Shown here: positions 27,094-35,235 of the stretch, piece after piece
Layout of the letters: each line of letters starts with the position of its first letter
Numbering within the stretch: position 1 is the stretch's first letter
Assembly (NCBI GenBank): GCA_016869515.1
Contig: VGDZ01000004.1
Span: 31,567-95,566, forward strand
Reading direction: 5' to 3'
DNA: 64,000 bases
From: Alphaproteobacteria bacterium
GTDB taxonomy: Bacteria > Pseudomonadota > Alphaproteobacteria > VGDZ01
Program-made: the position numbers and the translations under genes
Notes under the pieces: generated by a model
Seen by the model: the letters and a program-made list of their open reading frames with translations, nothing else
Database searches by the model: none
Told to the model about the DNA's origin: nothing

Positions 27094-27792
27094 ATGATCG
27101 AACTCTACACTTGGCCAACGCCCAACGGGCACAAGGTCCACATCCTGTTGGAAGAGTGCGGCCTGGCCTACAACGTCCATCCGGTGGCGATCGGCGCCGG
27201 CGACCAGTTCAAGCCCGAATTCCTCGCCATCAGCCCCAACAACAAGATTCCGGCCATGGTCGATACCGACGGCCCGGGCGGCCAGCCCTATTCGTTGTTC
27301 GAGTCGGGCGCGATGCTGATGTACCTGGCCGAAAAGACCGGCCGCTTCATGCCCAAGGACATGCGCGGGCGCTACGACGTGGTGCAGTGGCTGATGTTCC
27401 AGATGGGCGGGGTCGGGCCGATGCTGGGGCAGTGCCATCACTTCCGGGTCTATGCCCCCGAGAAGATCGACTATGCCGTCAATCGCTACACCAACGAGGC
27501 GCGACGGCTCTATGGCGTGGTCGACAAGCGCCTGGCCAAATCGGCCTATCTGGCGGGACCCGAATACTCGATCGCCGACATGGCGGTCTATCCCTGGTTC
27601 ATTGCGCACGAGCGCCAGGGCGTCGACCTGGCCGAATTGCCTCATGTGCGGCGATGGATGGACGAACTCAAGGCGCGGCCGGCGGTGCAGCGCGGCTTGG
27701 CGGTGCTGAAGGAGCGGCGGGTCAACCCGGCGCAGATGGACGCCAAGGCCAAGGACATCCTGTTCGGCGCAACGCAATACCAGAAGCGATGA
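27094..27792 (+). CDS. glutathione S-transferase family protein (YghU/YfcG-like)
   Basis: A 232-residue GST with a thioredoxin-like N-domain starting MIELYTWPTPNGHKV, where TxNGxK is the glutathione-site signature of the Nu-class YfcG/YghU group. NNKIPAMVD and LFESGAMLMYLAEKTG follow. The all-helical C-domain contains YSIADMAVYPW. It probably acts as a disulfide-bond oxidoreductase or in detoxification. It lies 18 bases after gatB with a Shine-Dalgarno (AGAGGGAAGG), so it may share that transcript. Confidence 0.9.
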   Translation: MIELYTWPTPNGHKVHILLEECGLAYNVHPVAIGAGDQFKPEFLAISPNNKIPAMVDTDGPGGQPYSLFESGAMLMYLAEKTGRFMPKDMRGRYDVVQWLMFQMGGVGPMLGQCHHFRVYAPEKIDYAVNRYTNEARRLYGVVDKRLAKSAYLAGPEYSIADMAVYPWFIAHERQGVDLAELPHVRRWMDELKARPAVQRGLAVLKERRVNPAQMDAKAKDILFGATQYQKR

Positions 27793-28280
27793 GTCCGCTC
27801 GACAACGCTTCGGTCAGGCGGGTGCAGGCGGCGCTGGCGGCGGCGGGCTCGCCGGCCGAGATCGTGGCATTGGCCGAGACCGCGCGCTCGGCGGCCGATG
27901 CCGCCAAGGCGCTGGGGGTCGAACTCGGCGCGATCGTCAAGTCGCTGGTCTTTGCCAAGGGCCACGCCGGCGCGGTGATCGCGCTGGTGGCGGGGGATCG
28001 GCGCTGCGACCTGACGGCGCTGGCCAAAGGGCTCGGCCTCGAAGAGACGCCGCGGCGCGCCGATGCCGAGTTGGTGCGGGCAACGACCGGCTATGCCATC
28101 GGCGGCGTGGCGCCGCTGGGCTATCCCGCACCGCTACCGGTGGCGATCGATCCCTCGCTCGGCCGATTCGCCCGGCTGTGGGCGGCGGCCGGCCATCCCC
28201 ATTGCGTGTTTCCGACCGATCTGGCCGAACTGGTTCGCATCACCAGCGCGGTCGCCGTGGCGGAACTCGGCCAGGCCTAG
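27789..28280 (+). CDS. YbaK/EbsC-family aminoacyl-tRNA deacylase
   Basis: A trans-editing deacylase of 163 residues that hydrolyses mischarged tRNA, possibly Cys- or Ala-tRNAPro. It shows VELGAIVKSLVF, a Thr/Ala-rich LTALAKGLGL helix, TGYAIGGVAPLGYP and HCVFPTDLAELVRIT, the normal YbaK order. The ATG overlaps the GST stop (ATGA). Its TAG stop is the last three bases of the CTAG that flanks repeat copy 1, so the repeat abuts or created this gene end. Confidence 0.85.
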   Translation: MSPLDNASVRRVQAALAAAGSPAEIVALAETARSAADAAKALGVELGAIVKSLVFAKGHAGAVIALVAGDRRCDLTALAKGLGLEETPRRADAELVRATTGYAIGGVAPLGYPAPLPVAIDPSLGRFARLWAAAGHPHCVFPTDLAELVRITSAVAVAELGQA

Positions 28281-28411
28281 GCCGCGATCGGTTCATAGGG
28301 AATCGCGGCCGCGATTCACTATGAACCGTGAATCGCGGTCCAGAGCGGGATACGAGGGTATGATCCGCGATCCGTCTTGAACTCTATGGTTCAAGACAGA
28401 TCGATCATGCC
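28281..28411 (+). repeat. 131-bp two-hairpin repeat element, copy 1
   Basis: This copy fills the convergent gap between the YbaK-like gene and the small membrane-protein gene. Hairpin A (28288-28328) and hairpin B (core CTTGAAC/GTTCAAG, 28375-28394) are joined by a spacer. It is flanked on the left by CTAG (28277-28280) and on the right by CCAA, a decayed version. Copies 3, 4 and 5 have the same length. Confidence 0.85.
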
Positions 28412-28428
28412 CCAAGCCCGGCTTTCGA

Positions 28429-29007
28429 TCAGGCGGCCTTTGAGGGGGCGGGGCGGGGCGCCGACTGTTCGCGCTTGGCGGCGGCGTTGGCGGCGGCCTG
28501 CAATGCCGGCGGCACCGTGCCCGAGATGACGTTGGTGCCCCATTCGTCAATCAATTCGGTCTGCTCGTCGCGCAGCTTCTTGACCTCGCGCTGGACGTAG
28601 GCGATCGCCATGCGCTTGCAGGTGATCGAGGCGATGTAGGTGGTGAGGATGATGGCGAAGGTCGCGCCCCAGGTCGCCAGGAACAGCTTCCAGTCGATCA
28701 GCATGCCGACCATCTTCGAGAACTCGCTGCCGCGGGACAAGGCGTCGGGCACCCAGGGGCACATGCCGGCGAAATTGATCATGATGGCGTTGCGGGTGGT
28801 GTGGTGCGATTGCGAGCTGACCTGGGCCGAGACGAAGTAGATGTAGGACGGCAGCATGGCGACGAAGGTGAACACGAACAGCGCGAAATTGATCAGCGCC
28901 AGGATGCCCATGATCGAGCACACCCCGACCAGCTGGATGACGAAGGTGTTGGAACGCTGCGTTGCCGCGCTGGCGACGGCGGGTTTGGCTTGGGGCTTGG
29001 GCGCCAT
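28429..29007 (-). CDS. small membrane protein, partner of pseudokinase
   Basis: A 192-residue protein I do not recognise. A long hydrophobic stretch at about 22-58 and a second at about 108-128 suggest two transmembrane segments. Between them lies a polar segment with SSQSHHTTRN and CPWVPD. A charged, probably coiled-coil region (about 135-165) and an Ala/Pro-rich tail follow. It is the last gene of the minus-strand run and starts 12 bases after the pseudokinase, so the two are probably co-expressed. No function is assigned. Confidence 0.7.
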   Translation of the reverse strand: MAPKPQAKPAVASAATQRSNTFVIQLVGVCSIMGILALINFALFVFTFVAMLPSYIYFVSAQVSSQSHHTTRNAIMINFAGMCPWVPDALSRGSEFSKMVGMLIDWKLFLATWGATFAIILTTYIASITCKRMAIAYVQREVKKLRDEQTELIDEWGTNVISGTVPPALQAAANAAAKREQSAPRPAPSKAA

Positions 29008-29019
29008 GTCGCGAGCCGC

Positions 29020-31038
29020 TCAGAACGCGAACTTGAAGAAGGAGTAGACCACCGAACCCAGCACCGAAGTCAGCGACACCAGGGTCTGGACGTCGGTGAA
29101 CTGCTTCATCAGCCCGGCTTCGCGGTAAGTGAAGATCTCCTGCGCCGCCTTGATGTAGACCTCGAGCGCCTTGTAGCGAGCGAAGGCGGCACGGAAGCGC
29201 GAATAGTCGTCGCGATCGGCGTCGGGCGAATTGAGCATTTGGTTGACCGCGCCGACGTCGCCCTTGCGGGCCTCGTTGACCAGCGCCTTGACGACCTGGT
29301 CGCGTTTCGAGCGCGAACGGAAGCGCTCGACCAGGAGCTGCGAGTTCGCCTGCATGAAGGTCGCCAGCTTGACGAAGCTGCCGCCCGACTTGGTGTGAAG
29401 ATGACCCAGCACGTTGAACAGGTGGCCGGCGTAGTTCTCCTCGTTGGTGCGCTGGGTCTCCATCGCCTGGACGGTGCGGTCGACGAACGCCTCGCGGGCG
29501 CGGACGAAGCTGGTGATGTGGTAGTCGAGTGCATCGAACACGGTACCGAATTTCTCGGCATGGGAGTCGAGCGCCGCCAGCACGGCCTCGGGATTGGAGA
29601 CGAAGCGGTCGCGCGTCATCGGCGACAGGCAGCGCTGACCGGGATTGAGCGCGTAAAGCAGGCGGATGACGCGACGCTGGCTGTCGGGCGTGGTGTTCAT
29701 CGGCTGGTCGATCGAGGTCAATATCTGGGCGCCCTCGCCCGACATCGAGCCGTATTTCTGCTGGAACTCCTTCCACAGCGCGAAGATCTCGAATCGCAGC
29801 AGCTCGCCCAGGGCCGAGACCAGGCCCTCGTTGTTGGTCTCGAAGGCGAAGGTCAGGACATAGGGCAGGGCGTCGAAGTTCATCGTCACGCCGCGGAAAT
29901 GCATGCCGCCGTTGCGCGCCAGCGCCATGCTCATCAGCAGCATGAACAGCGCGTTGCCCTCGACCGATTCCTCGAAACTGAAATGCTGATAGGCCTTGGT
30001 GACGGCGGTGGTGACGTATTCGTCCTTCACGTTGTTTTTCAGCCAAGGAATGATGGTCTTGGTGCGCAGCGTGTCCATCCCCAGCTTGGGGTTGCGCGCC
30101 ATCGCCACGCCCAACAGTTGCGGGCTGCGGAAGGTCGCGCCGGCGAAGGAGAACGGCTCGGGCGCGACCTGGTCCCAGCCGGAATCGCTGACCCGCCGTG
30201 TCCGCCCGCCCAGCCAGTTGGCGATGTCCTCGATCTTCCAGCGGTCGGCGGCGACGTCGCTGAGCAGGCCGCGGATCATCGGCTCCAGCGCCATCGGCAC
30301 GCTGCGGCGGCCGACCAGGGCGCGGTACGAGCCGAGGATGCATTTGGCCGAGAAGATCTCGAGATCCGACTTGCCGGCCAGGTCGTGGCTGCCGCAGGCC
30401 AGGTGCAGGACCGTCACGCCAAGCGCGTACATGTCGCAGGGCGGCGCCCCTTCGCCGCGGGCGAAGGGCGTGGCGACGCCGCGTTCGACCGGCTCGAACT
30501 CGCTCGGCTGCAGCATGCCGGGCGGCTCGGCACCGTAAGGGCCCAACACGATCTCGCGCGTGCCGCGGCGGAAGAACAGGTTGTCGGGCCGGATCGCGCG
30601 ATGGACGATGCCGCGGCTGTGCAGGTCCTCGAGCAGCCGGCAAATCGGCTTGGTCACAAGTTCGATGACCTGGACTTCGGACATCGGCTGGGTCATCGAC
30701 TTGGACAAAGGCGGGCCGTCGGGCCGCTCCATGATCACCGCCAGGCGCTGGTTCTTGCCGCTAGCCTCGGCCACCGGGAAATAGTCCAGCACCGCCAGCC
30801 CGCCGACGAATTTCTTGAGCTTGGTCGCGGCCAGCACGCCGGCGCGATAGCCGAACTGCGGCTGGCCGACCAGGGCATAGGCCGTGTTGCGGTCGCCGCC
30901 CATGTCGACCGCATAGGCCGTGCAGGCCGCGGTCGACAGCTCGGTGAGCTTGCTGCCGAGATCGACGCGAAAGCCCTTGGTCGGAGCCGGCGCTTCCTCG
31001 GCTTCGGGTTTGTCCTTGGCTTCGTCCTTGTCGCTCAT
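29020..31038 (-). CDS. kinase-like protein lacking catalytic residues (pseudokinase) with C-terminal membrane tail
   Basis: A protein of 672 residues. Residues about 30-280 look like a serine/threonine kinase fold: HRAIRPDN (146-153) matches the HRDxxxxN catalytic loop with Asp replaced by Ala. No DFG is seen (LGPYG at 165-169 stands there) and no glycine loop or VAIK lysine is clear. A long helical region follows, and the last 20 residues are hydrophobic, consistent with a tail anchor. Catalysis is therefore unlikely; a scaffold or signalling role is inference. It ends the TPR-GT41/DegT operon, 36 bases after the transferase gene. Confidence 0.75.
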   Translation of the reverse strand: MSDKDEAKDKPEAEEAPAPTKGFRVDLGSKLTELSTAACTAYAVDMGGDRNTAYALVGQPQFGYRAGVLAATKLKKFVGGLAVLDYFPVAEASGKNQRLAVIMERPDGPPLSKSMTQPMSEVQVIELVTKPICRLLEDLHSRGIVHRAIRPDNLFFRRGTREIVLGPYGAEPPGMLQPSEFEPVERGVATPFARGEGAPPCDMYALGVTVLHLACGSHDLAGKSDLEIFSAKCILGSYRALVGRRSVPMALEPMIRGLLSDVAADRWKIEDIANWLGGRTRRVSDSGWDQVAPEPFSFAGATFRSPQLLGVAMARNPKLGMDTLRTKTIIPWLKNNVKDEYVTTAVTKAYQHFSFEESVEGNALFMLLMSMALARNGGMHFRGVTMNFDALPYVLTFAFETNNEGLVSALGELLRFEIFALWKEFQQKYGSMSGEGAQILTSIDQPMNTTPDSQRRVIRLLYALNPGQRCLSPMTRDRFVSNPEAVLAALDSHAEKFGTVFDALDYHITSFVRAREAFVDRTVQAMETQRTNEENYAGHLFNVLGHLHTKSGGSFVKLATFMQANSQLLVERFRSRSKRDQVVKALVNEARKGDVGAVNQMLNSPDADRDDYSRFRAAFARYKALEVYIKAAQEIFTYREAGLMKQFTDVQTLVSLTSVLGSVVYSFFKFAF

Positions 31039-31074
31039 GCCGCAACCTTCTTAACGGCCATCGCGAATCGCAAT

Positions 31075-32973
31075 CTATCCAAGGGGGGCCGCAGGGACAA
31101 GCGAGCCGGCCTTGCACCAGCGCCGCCAGATCTCGCGATAGGCCGCCTCGACCTGGCGGGCGAAGGCGAGGCCGTCGGCCAGGATCGAGCCCCGGAAGCG
31201 CTGGCGGAGTTGCGGCCGCAGCCGGCCGAGGAGGGCCAAATCGCCGGCCCGCGCCACGGCCAATTCGACATAGCCCTGGCGGTCGGCGGCGATCCACTCG
31301 GTCAGGCCTAGCGTGGTCAAGATCGAGGCGCTCGCCCGCCCCGAGGGCCGCAGATCGCACACCGTGACGCAGGGCACGCCCATCCACAGCGCATCGACGG
31401 TCGAGACCCCGCCGCCATGCGGGAAGGGATCGAGCGCCAGATCGACCCGATTGTAGGCCGCCAGATGCTGGTACTGGCCGGTTCCGCCGAGGAAATCGAG
31501 GCGGTCGTCGGCGATGCCATGGGCACGCATCCCCGTCCGGAAGCGGGCTTGAGTCGCGGCATCGTCGAGACCGCGGAACTTGAGCAGCAGACGAGATCCC
31601 GGCAGCTTGGCCATGATCTCGGCCCAGGTCGCCAGCAAGGGCGGGTTGAGCTTGAGCAGCCGATTGAACGAACCGAAGGTGACATGCCCCTGGCTGACGG
31701 CCGGCGGCGGGACGATATCGGGCGAGGCCCGCGGCAGTTCGGCATTGAGCCAGGAGTCGAGATAGAGTAAACGCTCGGCGTAATGGGGCTGCCGCTCCGG
31801 CGGCAGCACGACGCGGTCGGCGATGAAATAGTCCATGGCGTCGAGGCCGGTTCCGGTCGAATTGCCCCAGGCATGGACCTGGATCGGCGCCGGCTTGCGG
31901 GCGAACACGCCCAGCCGGCTGCCGCCCATGTGTCCCAGCAGGTCGACCAGGATGTCGACCCGATCGGCCCGCACCTGCGCCGCCAGCGCCGCGTCCGACA
32001 GCGCCGCGGTCTCCCGCCAGGCACCCGCGCCGCGCGACAGCCGCTGCGTGTAGTCGTCGGGACTGACGACGTCGGAATAGAAGATCGAAAACACTTGGCG
32101 CGGGTCATGGTGCAGCATGACGCCCGTCGCCAGCGCACCCAACGAGCCGCGCTTGAGATAGGCGCCGCCGACATAGCCGACGCGGATCGGCCGCTCGGGA
32201 TCGCGCGAATTGTCGTGCGGCGGGGCGGAGCGGGTCAGCGCCGCGGCGAAGCGCGCATTCCACGCCCGGCGCTCGGCCGCGGCCTGCTCGAGGCTGCAAT
32301 CGACCGCGTAGTCGAGCGCGAAGATCAGGTTGGAATGCGCGCCGGCATGGCCGGGATCGATCGCCAGCACGCGCCGGAAGGCTGCGATCGCGGCCTCGAC
32401 ATCGCCCTGGCCCAACAGCGCATCGCCCAGATTGAGCCAGCCGTCGGCGAAATTCGGATCCAGCGCCAGCGCCCGCCGCTGGGCCTCGATCGCAGCGCCG
32501 ATCTGGCCGAGACCCTTGCGGGCGATGCCGAGATTGGACAACGCCTTGACATAGTCGTCTTGCAAGGCGACGGCGCGTTCGAGGGTCGTCGCCGCCTCGG
32601 CATAGCGCCCGAGCGCGACCAAAGTCGTGCCGCGCACGTTGTGGGCGGCGGCGTCGGCCGGGTTGACGGCGATCGCACCATCGGCCATGGCCAGGGCCTC
32701 GTCGTGCCGTCCGGATTGGCGCAGCACGATCGCCAAATTGGCCATGGGCTGGCTGTGCCCGGGCGCGGCCGCGATCAGCCGCCGCAAATAGGACTCGGCC
32801 GCGGCGAGGTCGCCTCCCTCGCGCGCCATCCCCGCCATTTCGTTGAGCAGGCCGACTTGTTCCGGCATGTCCGCCAGCGCCGCCTCCAGGAGCGCGATGG
32901 CGCCGGCGCGGTCGCCCCCCTGACGGCGGCGTGCCGCTTCGGCCAGCGCCCGTTCAGCGGCCGCGGCCGCCAT
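31075..32973 (-). CDS. TPR protein with SPINDLY/O-GlcNAc-transferase (GT41) domain, copy 1
   Basis: A 632-residue protein. About six tetratricopeptide repeats cover residues 10-235 (for example AAAHNVRGTTLVALGRYAEA). A GT41 domain follows from about 260, with RVGYVGGAYLKRGS, an LVDLLGHMGGSRLGVFARKPAPIQVHAWG block, FGSFNRLLKLNP and HGGGVSTVDALWMGVP. It should glycosylate proteins on Ser/Thr in the cytoplasm. It lies four bases after a DegT aminotransferase and is homologous to the gene at 35236. TPR-GT proteins such as Caulobacter FlmG modify flagellin, which makes flagellin a candidate target. Confidence 0.88.
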   Translation of the reverse strand: MAAAAAERALAEAARRRQGGDRAGAIALLEAALADMPEQVGLLNEMAGMAREGGDLAAAESYLRRLIAAAPGHSQPMANLAIVLRQSGRHDEALAMADGAIAVNPADAAAHNVRGTTLVALGRYAEAATTLERAVALQDDYVKALSNLGIARKGLGQIGAAIEAQRRALALDPNFADGWLNLGDALLGQGDVEAAIAAFRRVLAIDPGHAGAHSNLIFALDYAVDCSLEQAAAERRAWNARFAAALTRSAPPHDNSRDPERPIRVGYVGGAYLKRGSLGALATGVMLHHDPRQVFSIFYSDVVSPDDYTQRLSRGAGAWRETAALSDAALAAQVRADRVDILVDLLGHMGGSRLGVFARKPAPIQVHAWGNSTGTGLDAMDYFIADRVVLPPERQPHYAERLLYLDSWLNAELPRASPDIVPPPAVSQGHVTFGSFNRLLKLNPPLLATWAEIMAKLPGSRLLLKFRGLDDAATQARFRTGMRAHGIADDRLDFLGGTGQYQHLAAYNRVDLALDPFPHGGGVSTVDALWMGVPCVTVCDLRPSGRASASILTTLGLTEWIAADRQGYVELAVARAGDLALLGRLRPQLRQRFRGSILADGLAFARQVEAAYREIWRRWCKAGSLVPAAPLG

Positions 32974-32977
32974 CGGC

Positions 32978-34108
32978 CTAGCGCTTGGTCCGGAAGAAAT
33001 CGTTGATGCAGCCGGCGACGATCTCGACCTGGTCGTCGCTCATGTATTGATGCGCCGGGATCGACAGGATGCGGCCGGCCTGACGCTCGGTCACCGGGAA
33101 CTGGCCGCGGCGATAGCCGAGGAAGGCCGCCGGTTTCTGCAGATGGATCGGCACCGGGTAATGGATCGCGCTGCCGATGCCCAGCTTGCCGAGATGGTCC
33201 TGCAATTCGTCGCGGCGGTCGACCTGGATGACCAGGGTCTGATAAGTGTTGAACTCGTGGTCGCGGTCGGGCGGAATGAAGACGAATTCCGCATCCAGCA
33301 GCTGGCGGTAGCGGGCGACGATCGCCCGCCGCCGCGCGATCCAGCGATCGAGCTTGGGCAGTCGCACGTTCAGCGCCGCCGCCTGGATGTTGTCCATCCG
33401 CGCCACCGTGCCCCATTCGGCCAGCGTGTTGCGGTCGACCAGGCCGTGATTGCGATAGGTCTTGACCCGCTTGACGGTGGCTTCGTCGGGCACGGTGATG
33501 AAGCCGCCATCGCCCGGACAGTTGAGGATCTTGAGCGGATGGGTCGAGAAGCAGCTGTATTGCCCCATCGACCCGGACATGCGGCCCTTGTAGCGCGCGC
33601 CGATCGCCTGGGCGGCGTCTTCGATCACCACCAAATCGTGCCGCTTGGCCAGGGCCAGGATCGAGTCCATGTCGCAGCAGCGTCCGGTCAGGTGCACCAC
33701 CATGATGGCGCGGGTGCGCGGCGTGATGGCGGCGGCGACGGCGGCGGGATCGAAGTTCTGGTCCGGGCCGACATCGGCGAAGACCGGCCGGGCGCCGATG
33801 TGGACGATGGTGGCGGTCGAGGCGACGAAGGAATTGGGCGGGGTGATGACCTCGTCGCCGCGGCGGATGCCGGCGCAGATCAGCGCCAGGATCAGCGCCG
33901 CGGTGCCCGAATCCAGCGCCACCGCATGCGGCACGCCGAGATAGCGGGCGATGTCGCGCTCGAACTGCTCGATCTCGATGCCGCCGATGAATTGGCCGCG
34001 CTCCATGGTGGCGGCGAAGGCGGCCAGCAATTCCTCGCGCTCCTCGGCGAACTGCGCCGGCAGGTCGACATAGGGGATCGGAGCGTCGGGGCGCCTAGCC
34101 GCGGGCAT
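32978..34108 (-). CDS. DegT/DnrJ/EryC1 aminotransferase (copy 2 of pair)
   Basis: A 376-residue PLP-dependent sugar aminotransferase. It has LDSGTAAL (66-73), D164 in VIEDAAQ, and the Schiff-base K193 in STHPLKILNCPGDGG. It overlaps by 14 bases the neighbouring DegT gene, with which it shares architecture but not close sequence. The ATG at 34108 gives the usual N-terminal PIPYVDLPAQF. The keto-sugar substrate is unknown; two aminotransferases in tandem suggest a diamino sugar. Confidence 0.87.
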   Translation of the reverse strand: MPAARRPDAPIPYVDLPAQFAEEREELLAAFAATMERGQFIGGIEIEQFERDIARYLGVPHAVALDSGTAALILALICAGIRRGDEVITPPNSFVASTATIVHIGARPVFADVGPDQNFDPAAVAAAITPRTRAIMVVHLTGRCCDMDSILALAKRHDLVVIEDAAQAIGARYKGRMSGSMGQYSCFSTHPLKILNCPGDGGFITVPDEATVKRVKTYRNHGLVDRNTLAEWGTVARMDNIQAAALNVRLPKLDRWIARRRAIVARYRQLLDAEFVFIPPDRDHEFNTYQTLVIQVDRRDELQDHLGKLGIGSAIHYPVPIHLQKPAAFLGYRRGQFPVTERQAGRILSIPAHQYMSDDQVEIVAGCINDFFRTKR

Positions 34109-35207
34109 AGAAGGCCTTCACCCGGTCGACGACGTAATCCATCTGCTCGACCGTCAGGTGCTGGTCGGCAGGGAAGCTGATGATCTCGCGCGCATGGCGG
34201 TCGGTGACCGGGAAATCGCCCAGCCGATAGCCGAACTGGCGCAGGCCTTCCTGGGCGTAGAGCGGGATCGGGTAATGGATCTTGGCCTCGACGCCCTCGG
34301 CATGAAGGAATTTGTAGAGCTCGTCGCGTCGTTCGGCGAAGACGATGTAGAGGTGGTAGACCTGCTGCAGGCGTGGGCTGCGCACCGGAAAGCGGATGCC
34401 GCGGACGCCGCGCAGGCCGTCGTCGTAGTATTTGGCGTTGGCGATGCGCTTGTGGGTGATGGCCTCGGCTTGGCCGATCAGCCAATTGCCGACGATGGCC
34501 TGGATCGAATCCATGCGGCTGTTGTAGCCCAGCATCTCGACCTCGTCGCGCGTGCGCAGGCCGTGATTGCGTAGCAAGCGCAGCTTGTGGTCCATGTCGT
34601 CGTGATTGGTGACGATGATGCCGGAATCGCCCCAGACGTTGAGGTTCTTGAGCGGGTGCAGCGAATAGCCGGCGGCGGCGCCCCACAGCCCGGCGCGCTT
34701 GCCGTCGACCGCGGTCAGGATTGATTGGCAGGCGTCCTCGACCACCGGCAGATCGTATTTCTGCGCGATCGGCATCAGCGCCGCCATGTCGGTCATGGTG
34801 CCGGTCAGGTGCACCGGCAGGATCGCCTTGGTGCGCGGCGTGATCTTGGCCTCGACTTGGCGCACGTCCATGCAGAAGGTGTCGTCGACGTCGACGAATA
34901 CCGGCCGCGCTCCCAGCTCGGCGATGGCGCCGACGGTGGCGATGAAGGTGTTGGCGGCGGTGATGACCTCGTCGCCGTGCCAGACCCCGACCGCGCGCAA
35001 GGGCAGCTTGAGCGCATCGGTGCCGGAATTGACGCCGATGGCGTGCTTGCCGCCGATCAGCTTGGCGAAGCTCTGCTCGAACTGCGCCAGCGGCTTGCCG
35101 AGCGTGAAGTCGCCAGTCGGAACGAAGCGCCGCAGCTCGTCCAGGATCGGATCGGGATTGCCGAATTGCTGCGGCAAATAGGAGTAGCGGACTTTCCAGG
35201 AGCTCAT
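34095..35207 (-). CDS. DegT/DnrJ/EryC1 aminotransferase (copy 1 of pair)
   Basis: A 370-residue PLP-dependent sugar aminotransferase with VNSGTDAL (59-66), D158 in VVEDACQS and K187 in SLHPLKNLNVWGDSG. In this last motif the usual GE/DGG is GDSG. The ATG at 35207 gives a normal N-terminus (VRYSYLPQQF). It follows the GT41 gene at 35236 by 28 bases. The long upstream frame to 35600 is a shadow of that gene. Confidence 0.87.
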   Translation of the reverse strand: MSSWKVRYSYLPQQFGNPDPILDELRRFVPTGDFTLGKPLAQFEQSFAKLIGGKHAIGVNSGTDALKLPLRAVGVWHGDEVITAANTFIATVGAIAELGARPVFVDVDDTFCMDVRQVEAKITPRTKAILPVHLTGTMTDMAALMPIAQKYDLPVVEDACQSILTAVDGKRAGLWGAAAGYSLHPLKNLNVWGDSGIIVTNHDDMDHKLRLLRNHGLRTRDEVEMLGYNSRMDSIQAIVGNWLIGQAEAITHKRIANAKYYDDGLRGVRGIRFPVRSPRLQQVYHLYIVFAERRDELYKFLHAEGVEAKIHYPIPLYAQEGLRQFGYRLGDFPVTDRHAREIISFPADQHLTVEQMDYVVDRVKAFYARG

Positions 35208-35235
35208 GGTCGCACGGGAATCGAGAGGCGCCGCA

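Noticed and set aside
25653..28280. 875-codon plus-strand open frame across gatB, GST and the YbaK-like gene
   Set aside because: Its first part is out of frame with gatB and the GST, giving R/G/A-rich low-complexity protein. Only the last 163 codons, the YbaK-like gene, are real.
28801..31311. 836-codon plus-strand frame opposite the pseudokinase gene
   Set aside because: It is a mirror of the high-GC pseudokinase gene; its composition is typical antisense shadow and no domain is visible.
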